The notes under the pieces were generated by a model. The model worked only from the letters and a program-made list of their open reading frames with translations. It was not told where the DNA came from and searched no databases. The position numbers were made by a program, and so were the translations under genes. From NCBI RefSeq assembly GCF_025024155.1, contig NW_026251779.1, positions 62,001 to 126,000 of the forward strand: a stretch of 64,000 nucleotides of DNA, written 5' to 3'. The number at the start of each line of letters is the position of its first letter. The stretch's first letter is position 1. Of the stretch, positions 36,920 to 49,236 are shown piece after piece. The DNA is from Gamsiella multidivaricata (taxonomy: Eukaryota > Mortierellomycota > Mortierellomycetes > Mortierellales > Mortierellaceae).

Positions 36920-39900
36920 GTTGGGAATAGGGAGGTCCAGGGGAGAAGGTGTGAGGGAAAGGAAGGGGAAATGGTGGTGGTGCGAGCGGACTTTGGTTCA
37001 CGACAAAGAAGAAAGAAAAAAGAAAGAAAAGGGCGGCAGGGTGCTGGCGATAGCGAGGTCTTTATACACTTTGACCACAGAAAGTGGAAAGCTCTTGCGC
37101 GTGTATCTATTGTTTTGATTGATGGCAGGACTAGTGCCGGTGGCATATGCATACAGTTGCATGCAACAAACAACAAGCGATAGATAGAGTGCACAACGCC
37201 GTGGATGTTCAGGCAGGTGCAGGCTGCAGTGTCCTGAAAATCATTGTTTCTCAAGGCCTGGGTGGTTCGATTGAAGCGAGGACAAGTGTGGCCTAGCGAG
37301 GGGGTCAGCGAGGGCGCTTAGTCTATGCGCTTTGAGGGACGAAAAATACAGTTTCCATGATATGTAGCATGACTTAGTACCGTTCTTATCACCTATCCCT
37401 GTCCCCGGTAATCACAAATAGGAAGGGAGGGACGGGTACACAACCACAGGATTCTGTGGATTAAGTTCTTTTGGCTCCCTTTTGTATTCACCTTCCAGCT
37501 GCAATTGTAAATGTGACAAACTCAGCCAACAAGGGCATGGGGAGCAGAATTCAGTAAGCGAGGGAAAGAGCACAAGTGAGCATGGCGTTTGTGGCATTCA
37601 ACCCGGGAACAAGGGAAGAACAGACCATTCGATCAGCTCAGCAGCATTGGTGACTGTACCGAGGCTCACAGTGTTTGTGTCTTCGATGTGCTAGCGAGAC
37701 AACGAATCCCGGGAGAATTCGTTCGTAGTGATTCTTTACGACTACCCTTCGTTCGCATTGCTGTTAGGTGTTTGTTTGTGTACTCTTCTTTTCTGTAAAC
37801 GTTAAAAGAAAAAGACTACCGATTGGTTGGAAGAACAACTAATAGCCAAGAGCAGATGCCATTTACAGAGTACGGAGGGGTATCCGTTCATGTACGCTTG
37901 CTTCTGCAGCTCTCTTGAGAGATGGTCAGCTTTCCCAAACAAACAGCAGAAAGAGATCCTCAAAGATGCTAATAAAAAAAAATAAACAAAAAGGTGCTTA
38001 GTGCATTTAGTCTAAGAATGTCGATGCGATTGAATGGCGCAAATATTCTCCGTTAGAGTATGGCTGCACTCTTGTCTTCTGAGCCCACAAACATTCTCGG
38101 CAGGGGTAGCTAGCCTTGGTGGTGGTATTCTCCACTGTGGAAAACAGAGATACATGAGACCTGCGTTATTTGAAGGCTTCTTTTTTCCCCTCTTCCTCCA
38201 TCAACCTTGAACTTATTTGGCTCCCGCTCTACTTCAGTGTAGTATGTGCTCAAAAGCAAACCACAAGCACGTCGGCCAAGGTTGCATGGACGAACTGTGG
38301 GCCTGGGCAAGGGTATACTGAGTAACCCTTTGTCCGTGGAGAGTCCGGTCCAATCTTTGGCCTTCCTTTCTCAGGCGTACCTGGGCACAAACACAAACTG
38401 CGCCCTATTAGTTCGTCCATGCAAGGCTTTGCAATATAAAGCTTTATTAGACAGTGGCAGATGTTTACGGTTAAGGCGCCATAATTCTCTCTCATGCAAG
38501 AGACTCAGTCCTTGGACCTCATGCGGTAAACAAGAATATGCTTCATATCTTTGTCTAAATCATTTTGCTTATGTCAAGTTCTTACCCGTCATAGTAAATT
38601 GACTGCAATGTCATGGTCAGTTGTACACACTTTTTTTTTTCTGAGGAGGCGCCGCGAAAACATTTTACACCGCCTCGTTCTCTTTGTATTCGAGGATGAC
38701 AGAATCCCGAGAGACGGCAAGGAAACACATCCGATTGAGTAACTCTGACTGGAGACAAATTGTTTTTTTTTTCTCTGGACGTTTCTAGGGAAAAGCGGGA
38801 TGGAATGAAGGGATGATGCGTAGAAAACCGCGGTACAAGACCTCATGTTTTCCTTAAAGCTCAATACGATAGTTCGATGCTAGCCTTACCGAGGGCAGTT
38901 TTCATTTCAAGCACCAATTTCACATCCAATCGGAAGCCGACCCTGCCTACGTAGGCAAAAAACCTTAGAATGAACGGTGATCATCCGCGCATGGCGGATG
39001 TGGAGGTACATTCGCTCTGATATCCTCTGCTCGGTTACGACTTTGGTCCGCCGATGGGTGAAACAAGGTTCATTCAGAAATCATTCCTCTTGGGAGCCCT
39101 CACCTCACCTCCTACTGTATTAGTTCTGCTTCAGGTGCCGATGGATTACAATTCAAGGACAGCCGTGTCGATCTCCAAAATGTTGGTTCCAGACTAGATA
39201 TGTGTGGTCAGCAACGCACGCGATACCTGTGTCCTAGATTTCTCGTACTTGGCCGGCTAAATGATCGATCTTTTTAAAAGATGAAAAGATGAGGAATGCC
39301 ACGCGAGCAAGCAGTGTGAGCTCGTCGATTTCCTTGCACCCCGTTGGAAACGTTTATTCCAACATGGGCATCCGAATACGAACGGCCTGAAAAAAAAAAA
39401 AAAAAAAAAAAAACCAGGTACACTCTTCTTTCCCATGACGTCCATCGATTCCATATTCTGTCTTTCGCTCAATTCAAAACAGCCGTTGACGATGATTGCC
39501 CTTAGGTTATCTTCATTCCTCACAGACATAATACATAGTTCGCATGCATATTTGTGCATTCGTACACACGCACGCGCACGCGACACACATTGCATATTCT
39601 CCGTCGCGCCGCTGTTGTCCAAGTCCAAGACGCACTCATTTGGGAATCCTTGACGGGCCGCTAGACGAGAAGGGCACACAAAAGCCCATGAAGTGGAGCC
39701 GGGGTTGAAGCAGTATACGACCTGTATGTCATATCCAGTTACATACAGCCCGATTTGCTCATGCACCGTTGTCATAGGTCGGCCTGTGCTGCAATTTCCT
39801 TATTGCATAGGACGCGTCAACTGAAGGTGAGCGCGCTGTGCTTCGCCCACAAATGCTGTTCGAAGCACCAAAACACTTCTAGTTCGGACCTTTACTTTTC

Positions 39901-40186
39901 GTTTGCTTTCGAGCTGCAGCAAAACATAGTGATCCAGACCTTCTCTCTCCCTCGCTCTCAATCCTCCACCTTACCGCTGTCGTCCTTTAAAGCTGTCGGC
40001 CCATCCCCGCTCTCCTTCCTTTCTTCACACCTGCTCGCCTCCATCGCTTGACCAACTTTGCTTGTCCCCTCTTCGCGTTTGCTGTTCAGACACCTGTTTC
40101 GTCAACAAAAGCTGCTACTTCCTTGTCCCCCGCTCCACCTTGAACCATCCCGTCCACCACATTTACCATCTCTAGCCGATCGTGCC
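36920..40186. other. 3.3-kb spacer between the OPT array and FAM72
   Basis: No supported gene. It holds the promoter of OPT copy 4 (TATA-like site near 37061), a poly-A run of about 24 at 39390-39413, and near 39570-39590 an alternating CACACGCACGCGCACGCGACACAC tract that could adopt an unusual helix. The last 250 bases are pyrimidine-rich (CTTCCTTTC, CTCCATCG), as expected for the leader of the plus-strand FAM72 gene. Frames above 100 codons here show no domain signal. Confidence 0.5.
37061..37066 (-). promoter_or_regulatory. TATA-like box of OPT copy 4
   Basis: On the minus strand the sequence is GTGTATAAAGAC, about 145 bases before the start codon at 36919. Inferred from match, position and recurrence in all four OPT genes. 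Confidence 0.4.
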
Positions 40187-42137
<1,951 letters not shown>

Positions 42138-42671
42138 ACCATCGACGACAGAAAGCCCATCTAGCCGGACCACGATCATGGGCCCGCACATTTTATGCAG
42201 ACAATCAATCCGTCAACCCACAAAGCTGGACCCACTGCAGATTATCGCCCTCAATCCTGATAAAAGGAAACTCTCTTCCACACCCCCAAAAGCATTTCAT
42301 TACTTTCTGTTCGTTCGTTCGTTCGTTCGTTTGTTGTTGTTGTTATCTTTCTTTTACTGGTACTCAGAGATATTTTGCCTCAACAACAGTTGATATTTGA
42401 ATATTTGAATTCAAGGTAAAACGCTACTTGTATCTGTATTTTTCCCGAGAACATTTGAAAGGGGAAAAAAAAATAAAAAAATAAAATAAAATGTGTGTGT
42501 GTGTGTGTGTGCGTTGAAGACAGGAAAAGGAAGGGAAGGATATATTTATATAAAATATGTTATGTGCAGATCAGGTCCAACGTAGCCGGCCTGTTTGTTG
42601 TCAAACAAAAAAAGAACAAAAGGGAGGTGGAAGAGACAGACAGAGGAGGCGGAGGCAAAGGGTCGTGCCCA
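42138..42671. other. convergent spacer with simple repeats
   Basis: The 3' flanks of FAM72 and of the HERP-like gene meet here. It contains (GTTC)n/(GTT)n at 42309-42344, A-rich runs around 42460-42490 and (GT)n at 42492-42511. No gene is seen. Confidence 0.5.
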
Positions 42672-44627
42672 TCACATGCCCCGCTCGCCTGCTGCTGCCG
42701 CATTCGCAACTGCGGGATCGATCTCGGGTGGAGGCGCCGGAACGAGTGATGTCACAAACGTCAACAACGCATGCTCTATGCTTCGCCATGTCGACAGTCT
42801 TGGCTGTTGCTGCTGCTGCTGCTGCTGTTGCGATGCACCCTCCTGAGTCTGTGCTGACTGCGCTCCTTGTCCGTCTGCAGAAGGAATTGCACCGGCGCCA
42901 GTCAAATGGCTCTGTTCCTGTGCAGATTGAGTATTGTTGCTGCCATTGCTGCTGTTACCACTGCTGTTCATGGTCGTAATGTTACTAGAGCTAGATGATG
43001 ACTCTTGCCTGTTTTCGTCTGATGTGTTATTGTTGTTGTCTGAGGATGTGAAGGTGGTCGTGGTGGTCGTTGTTGTCGTCTGCTGGGTCTGCGCTGCAGC
43101 AGGTCCTGCTGGATTCTGTTGCCGTCCCCCCGCATTTGGAGCACCATCCTGTGGTGTGTCACCTGGAGGGTGACCAATCCTGCGCACAATCCGGAGCCGC
43201 CCCGTTTGATGTCTATGCGAAAAAGAATGAAATGGACAATAGTCAGTTAGTATCGATAAGCCCGATCATGATCCAAGATACACTCAAGCGACAATCGTCC
43301 CCGCCCATAAAGAAAAAAAAAATAGCCTCTCCATCATCGCAACTTACAAAAAGATAATGAGTGCAGCAATATGAAGGAGCACAATGCGCTCAATACTTCC
43401 GTTCTGACTGAATAGATACACTCCAAACGCCAGCTTCATCAGCAACCAAAGCGATGCAGCTCTGCGCTGGTCCCTGGCCGCATTGTCCTGTGCATTTCCA
43501 TCCACCGCTCCTGCTACTCCTGGTCCTGCTGCTGCTGTATTGCCTTGCTGCGCACCCGCCCCGATCCCTGCAGCACCCATCATGACGGTTGGTATATGCT
43601 GGAAATAGGGTGTTCCATCAGGGTTCATCATAACAGCCCCAAAGTAAGGATGAGGCGTTGAGAATTGGTGTGCTTGCTGCATGCAGTGTTGATGTTGCAG
43701 CATCGGTAGATATGCTGCTGGCACAAGATACGGCATGCCACTAGTTACATTAAAAAGCACAGAACAGGCATTTGTCAGTCCAGTAGAATCCTTTTATGCG
43801 ACGTGCTCAAATTCTATTTGTTATCTCTTTAATATTAGCAAGGGCTCGTTCTCTCCCTCTTTCATCCCTATGACGGAGAAATAGAGTCAAAGTCAAAGTC
43901 AAAAGACGGGAATAACTTACTTGACAAACACGTATTGCAGGGGCTGATACTGGACTGGGGACTGTGCGGCAGCAAAAGGTGCAAACGCTGGAGCCATCCC
44001 CATGCCCGTGGCGGGAAATGGAGCCGAAGTGGCGTCATTCGCACTTGGGGTCATGGTGCTGGTCCCAGTGGTGGTTGTGTTGCTCCCGGTCCGGTCCTGT
44101 TCGGTTGCTGTGCTGGCAGTGAATGCTGTGATGGTGTTACGTGTGTTCAGCGCAGTTCCTGTCGTTGCTGCTGTTGTGCTAGTCGCACTAGCAGCGGGTG
44201 GAGCTGTGGACTCTGGAGTGAAGCGGAAACGGAGTGGTGAGGGTGATGGTGGTGTGCTCGTGTGCTGTCGCTGTGACACTACCAAGTGGATAGTCGGTGC
44301 ACTGTCAGAGCAGTCGACCTGACATCAAGGAAAGAAAAAGGGGGTTAGTGGGAAAGAAAGTGCGCCCAGCAAGACAGCAAGAGACAGCATCATCAAAGGG
44401 CTTCTCTTCTGCTCTCATACCTTCTCAAAGACCTGGTCGAGGGTATCCTTGTCGTCGAGGATGCGTCCGCCGTAGATAAGGCGCTGGTCTGCGATCCCTG
44501 GGTTGGTGTCAAGTCGGGAGGTGATAATCTCCTTGAGCTCAAGTATGGAGCACTCGCGGCCGAGCGAGAGCGAGAACTTGTGTGGACTGTGGCCAGGCGA
44601 GCTGATGATCACCGTTAGCGAGTCCAT
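42672..44627 (-). CDS. HERP/Usa1-like ER membrane protein with N-terminal ubiquitin-like domain
   Basis: Exons 44627-44421, 44318-43921, 43740-43348 and 43212-42672 join in phase to give 512 residues. Residues 1-70 form a ubiquitin-like fold (MDSLTVIISSPGHSPHKFSL, then LKEIITSRLDTNPGIADQRL and IYGGRILDDKDTLDQVF). A Thr/Ala-rich linker follows, then a conserved block (MPYLVPAAYLPMLQ) and a hydrophobic stretch (ASLWLLMKLAFGVYLFSQNG, then RIVLLHIAALIIFL) that would form a membrane hairpin. The tail is rich in Thr, Ser and Asn, with a run of nine Gln, and ends in a short hydrophobic segment. A ubiquitin-like head followed by a hairpin matches human HERPUD1/2 and yeast Usa1, scaffolds of the Hrd1 ER-associated degradation ligase. 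The fold and order are seen; the ERAD role is inferred. Confidence 0.75.
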
Positions 44628-45172
44628 GATGAAAGAGGAGTTGTTTGTAGTTTGATGTACTGTGTTTGCTGAGCGGTCAAATGCAAAAAAGCGAGGCTGA
44701 TGGAGCGAAGCACTTGTCCGAGACCTTGGCCGAAAGAAGAATACAACCCTCCTTGCTGCGTTGTTGACAGTAAACAGAAAAAGAACAGAAAAGAAAAGAA
44801 AGAAAAAGAAACGGCGATGGAGGCGATGGAGGTGTGGAGGTGTGGAGATGTGGAGATGTGAAGGGAGAGGAGTCTTGTTCAATGGTGCGGACGAACTTGG
44901 TCGAGTGGTCGAGTGAGAGTGATCAAAGCGAGGGAGGAGTTGGCTGGCCTCGTCCCCCCTCCCCCATATGCATTTGGTCGTGTTGCCCTTATCGATGCTC
45001 GATGGTACCGATGGGAAAGAACATGTGACACCCGATCTGCTCCCAGTGTCCGGATTTACAGGAAATCCATATTAGATCAGCATGCAGATCAAAAAGCAGC
45101 TCGCGACTGCTCCGAACCCACACATCAATAAGTTTTTGATTCACACCTCTTCACCTCCACATCTTCACTACC
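44628..45172. promoter_or_regulatory. divergent promoter region between the HERP-like gene and NDUFAF3
   Basis: 545 bases separate two outward-facing starts. Purine-rich repeats (GGAGGTGTGGAG units, about 44817-44860) and a GATCAG-rich part near 45070 are visible. No further gene is supported. Confidence 0.45.
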
Positions 45173-46194
45173 ATGCTCGCATCAACTCTTCGGAGGACAG
45201 CCCTCCCACGGCTCTCGACACTCGCCACCGCCATTCCTTCATCCTTCTCCCCCGGTAGACTCGCTTCACCACTCCTTTCCCGCCACTTGCACACCTCCTT
45301 TTGCTCCCCTTCACAACATAACCTCCAACAGCCACCATCCCAGCGTGAAGCCGTACAAGGCCTCCGCCAGAGGAATGTCCCTCTCGCTGGCACGAACGAC
45401 GATGCCGACAGCGCCATATCTGGGTTCATGAATATGTTCAACGACAAAGAATCCCGAACCGTATCCATCAGTGTTTGCACCAAACATGGCTTTGTCACTA
45501 CGGAGGCCATCACCCTCCAAGGCCCTGTCCTCTGTATCGGTGGGCAGGTCTTTCTCTGGGATATCTTCAGAGACTCCGGAGCGGTGAGAAAGGCACTGAA
45601 TAAGAACACAGACGCATTAAAATCAGCATCAGGAGCATCAGGAACTGGAGCCACCACTCTGCCCACACGCTCTGTATTTGAGACCATGGACGAAGACACA
45701 GCAAAAGAGATCTTCAAGGTCTTTGAGCTCATGAACCCACGCCCAGGTAATCAAGAAGCATGGATCAACCATTTAGTTGAGAAATTGTCCCTGGACTTGT
45801 CAGGGCAAAAGAAGAGGACCGTAACTGATGCTTTTTTTGCATTCGCATTTTCATTTTCAACCATCAGAGATCTTAATTATCGGTACCGGAAAGTCTTTTG
45901 CACCATTGAGTCCTGCTGTCCGATCCGTCATCCGCAGATTAGGTCTGCAGGTCGATATGATGAGCACCGTAAGTAGCTATAACCAAAACTCTCATGAATG
46001 ATTCTTCTATGGATTTTTCGTCCTTACTGACATTCTGAATATTCAATTTTGATCTGATCTGACATTGACGCGCTTAGGCCAACGCAGCAGCAACATATAA
46101 CATGCTTGCAGAAGAAGGTCGCGAGGTCGCTGCTGCCCTCTTACCACTCGAGCCATCAACAGTTCAAACCATCCACAACAGCAATCATCATTAA
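45173..46194 (+). CDS. NDUFAF3: NDUFAF3-like mitochondrial complex I assembly factor
   Basis: Exons 45173-45746, 45868-45968 and 46078-46194 give 263 residues. The first 45 residues are Arg/Ser/Leu-rich without acidic residues (MLASTLRRTALPRLSTLATA), a mitochondrial targeting sequence. The Mth938/DUF498 fold follows: VCTKHGFVTTEAITLQGPVL and VFLWDI, then across the first intron EILIIGTGKSFAPLSPAVRS and VIRRLGLQVDMMSTANAAAT, ending with YNMLAEEGREVAAALLPLEP. The GTG and AA(A)TYN...EGR(x)VAAALLP segments are the family's strongest marks. NDUFAF3 works with NDUFAF4 in early assembly of the Q-module of NADH dehydrogenase. An insert of about 30 residues rich in Ala, Ser and Gly separates the first strand block from the helix before the GTG motif. 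It converges with PRP38 112 bases away. Confidence 0.93.
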
Positions 46195-46306
46195 TAAAAA
46201 AACACCATCAGAAATTTAATACGATGCACGAAACAAACGTTGGAGGTCACAAAGGTAAATCTCTACCAGGATGGTAACTCATTGAAGTTGGTCCACTTGC
46301 TCAACT

Positions 46307-47837
46307 TCAACGTCTGGCTGGGCTTCGACTGCGACTGCGACGACGGTAATCATCACGGCGGTCGCGGTAGCGATCACGGCTGCGACTGCGACTTTTGCTG
46401 TAGCTGCGCCGACCACGACCGCCTCGATCCCTGCTTCGTTCTCTTGATCTTGATCGATCGCGATCGTATCTGGGACCACGATAGTTATCATCCCTCTCGC
46501 GATCCCTACCTCTGCCTGATCCACGGTCTCGATCGGGCCTTTCTTTTCTATTGACAGATCACATCAACGGTTAGCACCCGTGGAACAAGTAGGACTTAAA
46601 GCCAAGGCTGGGACGTTCATGTTTGTCACATTATGCAATTGTGCACCTACTTGAGGTGGTCGCGCTGGCCAGTTTTAGCGCGTCCAGCATCGGCATACGG
46701 TTCCAGCTTTACTTCTAGATCCCGCATTACTAGGACAGGGATTCTTGGCAGGATTTGACCTAGGAACTTTTGGTCGTGCAGCAGCATGTAGCACATCTTA
46801 CCAATGGTTCTGCAGACACATATAGATTAAGAGGGAAAAAGGAAGCAGGATTAATATTTGGGATTCTTCAATCCATGCAGCAAGCAACTCAACTGATACC
46901 AGGGGGTCCCGACTTACGAATAAACGGGCTTGACGCCGCTCTGGAGCATAATCTCCTGATCGTCTTCGAGGTACGCTCCGAGCCAGTCCCACAGCTGATC
47001 TGGCTTGCAGACGAATCTCAAGTACAGGAACCCAATGCCTCTCAGGTATCTAAAAGCCATCGCAGAACGAAACAGGAATAATGTGAGTTCCATGACTCTT
47101 TGCTGTCATAAATGCGGTCCAAATACTTTTCCTTGATTTAACGTGGAAAAAACTGTATCCTTACACCGAGTGAGGATGGTCAATCAAGTTTTCAAGCTGT
47201 CGGACCGTCAGAGGCAACGTCCAGAACTTGTACATGACCACCCAAGCGGTTGACGGAGTGCTTCCTTTCAGATACGGCTCTATTTTTTTATTTTTTTTAT
47301 TTTTTTTGTCGCGACAGAAACAAATAAGAGTCGAAACGAGGTGAGAGAAAAAAAGTTAATAAGAATCTGGAAAATGGTATTACAAAAATCACTTGTTATT
47401 AACGTTAATGTTTTCGCGATCAATCATTAAGCCGCAAGGACCTGTCCAAGCAGTGCAACATGGGCAAAAGAAAAAAAAAAATAGTGTGGAAACAAAAGGG
47501 TTTGTGAACATTACTGAGTATCTGTCGTCGCAAACACCATCAGCTCCTGTGTCGGTTTTTTTATCTCTTTGCTGTCGCTGTTGCTGAGATGGGAGCTGTG
47601 GCTAGAGACATATCGCATTGGTCGCATTCTTTCCTTTCCGTTGATATCCGTGTGCGCCCAATATTTTCTTTTGGAGTTCCTGTGTTCGAGAAAAGCTGTC
47701 TTTTGTCGTTCCCGTCTTTTCTTGAATCAAGTCCGTTGCTTACCCATGGATTTCACTAAATCATATAAATGAGCAATGTCATATTAGCATCAGTAAAGGA
47801 AAAAGAAAAAAAAAAGAGAGAGGGAGAGGGAGAGGGA

Positions 47838-47879
<42 letters not shown>

Positions 47880-48340
47880 TAAGACATCTCCAGCTTAAAA
47901 TGAAACAAGCAAGATTGTACAGCCAGGATGCGTCCGCCCGATCTTTCGTCCCTCCTGCGAAATATCCATCGAGACTAGAGACGAGGAGGGGTGGAAGCAG
48001 AAGCAGCACAGCAATCATATCGCACTTTTTTTTTTTCTTTGGGCATGGAGCCATTGAAAAAAAACATTGGCAGGGGCAACGCAGGAACTTACCGTTTCGT
48101 TGTGCCTCGTTCACGATCTCTTGAAAGTTCGACAATTCGCTATTAGATTCATTTATGAACTGATATCAGTATTTGATATGGATATCGTGGAACAAAATGA
48201 CCACTGCAGTTGAACAAGGACGTGATATGTCCATACCCGAGTGTCTTGAGGTAGGGCGATTCCACGATGTTCTGAAAGATGATCGAATTGAGGTTCATGG
48301 TCCTCTGGTTGCCATGGGTTGCCAACTGGTTGCTACTCAT
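46307..48340 (-). CDS. PRP38: PRP38-like pre-mRNA splicing factor with C-terminal RS domain
   Basis: Seven exons: 48340-48237, 48139-48093, 47755-47744, 47279-47165, 47049-46918, 46809-46651, 46547-46307; the sum is exactly 270 codons (269 residues). PRP38 belongs to the U4/U6.U5 tri-snRNP and is needed for spliceosome activation. The domain reads THGNQRTMNLNSIIFQNIVE, ELSNFQEIVNEAQRN, GSTPSTAWVVMYKFWTLPLT, HPHSVYLRGIGFLYLRFVCK and PDQLWDWLGAYLEDDQEI, followed by TIGKMCYMLLHDQKFLGQIL and a C-terminal Arg/Ser-Asp tail (RSRSRERSRDRGGRGRR, RRRSRSRSPARR). The wording resembles the PRPF38B branch. The third exon is only 12 nt; without it the frame breaks. Several introns carry unusual tracts, including a (GA)n run at 47815-47876. 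It is transcribed away from the small acidic gene at 48609. Confidence 0.92.
47815..47876 (+). repeat. (GA)n and GGGAGA microsatellite inside a PRP38 intron
   Basis: A run of GAGAGG/GGGAGA units followed by an uninterrupted GA tract of about 30 bases lies in the intron between exons 2 and 3 of PRP38. On the transcribed strand it is a long pyrimidine run (CT)n, upstream of the acceptor of the microexon. Confidence 0.9.
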
Positions 48341-48608
48341 GGTTGTGTATCCTGCTTGCTTGCTTCCGTTGTTCCTTTTCTATTTGTTCTTTGTGATTCG
48401 ATTCGATGGTGCTGATGGGCTGAGAAGGAGAAGTGGGATGGATGCTGAACATGCTGATCAGCCCCAGACAGAAACGAACCCACATTATTGGCGGCAATGT
48501 CCCGTGATGTCCAGTCGGCAGGGAGCCTTGGCCTTTTCAAGCTGCCTGACAACCCTTTCTTTCTTTCTCTTTTGCTCGCCCCCCTTCCCTTTTGCATTTC
48601 AAACCACC

Positions 48609-49135
48609 ATGACCGACCCTGACTTTGAGGACGCCGGCGACTTTGATGTCAAGGACATCTCCACCATCCTGAAGGACATCGATTCCGCCAACCTCGCTCT
48701 CGACGTCATGGACGGTAAAGACTAAAAATAACAGGACCTGGGGGCGCAAAAAGAAACTAAATGGTCAAAAACTACCTTTGAGAGCTCTTTCTGACATCCT
48801 TTCTTCCTCAATAAATATCTGTAGGACGCGCCGATAAGCTGAGGGAAAGCATCATGTCACTGCTCAAGGCCCAGTCTCAACCTAACCCATACGCCAACAC
48901 CGAAGCTAACTCCCTGGAGCTGGAGCTGGACTTGGACCTGGACCTGAACCAGGAAGACGATGACATCGACTACGACGACGCTGCGCCCACATCCAATTCA
49001 TCAACATCGGACGCTGAGGATTCGCTTGACTTGCCCACAGAAGCACGGAAAATCTCTTCGCTAAGAGCGCCTCCCAACTCCGTTGCACCATCCGTCGCTT
49101 CATCATACACGCCTGAGCATAAGGCCTTTCAATAA
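48609..49135 (+). CDS. small acidic protein, unknown
   Basis: Exons 48609-48714 and 48825-49135 (GT-AG, phase 1) give 138 residues. The N-terminal part is an acidic amphipathic helix region (DFDVKDISTILKDIDSANLA, LDVMDGRADKLRESIMSLLK) that could form a coiled coil. It is followed by an acidic stretch (LELELDLDLDLNQEDDDIDY) and a Ser-rich tail. I do not recognise the family; the spacing of Leu/Ile residues suggests a small adaptor that pairs with a helical partner. It starts 268 bases from the divergent PRP38 start and ends 101 bases from the SET gene's end. A correct intron phase and a well-placed start support a real gene. Confidence 0.6.
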
Positions 49136-49236
49136 ATAAGCTATTTATTATTTTTCCAAGGCGATATTACACCAGTAACTTCATCGCATTACATTCTGTG
49201 GTTAGAATAGTGTGGTTACTGCAAAGTCGAATGGTG

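Noticed and set aside
39257..39775. 172-codon minus-strand frame in the spacer before FAM72
   Set aside because: It includes a poly-F run coded by the poly-A tract and no recognisable motif.
42309..42511. Regularly spaced repeats considered as a CRISPR-like array
   Set aside because: They are simple (GTTC)n and (GT)n microsatellites without spacers; the window is eukaryotic.
46279..46524. 81-codon minus-strand frame rich in Val/Ala
   Set aside because: It is an out-of-frame reading of the Arg/Ser tail of PRP38.
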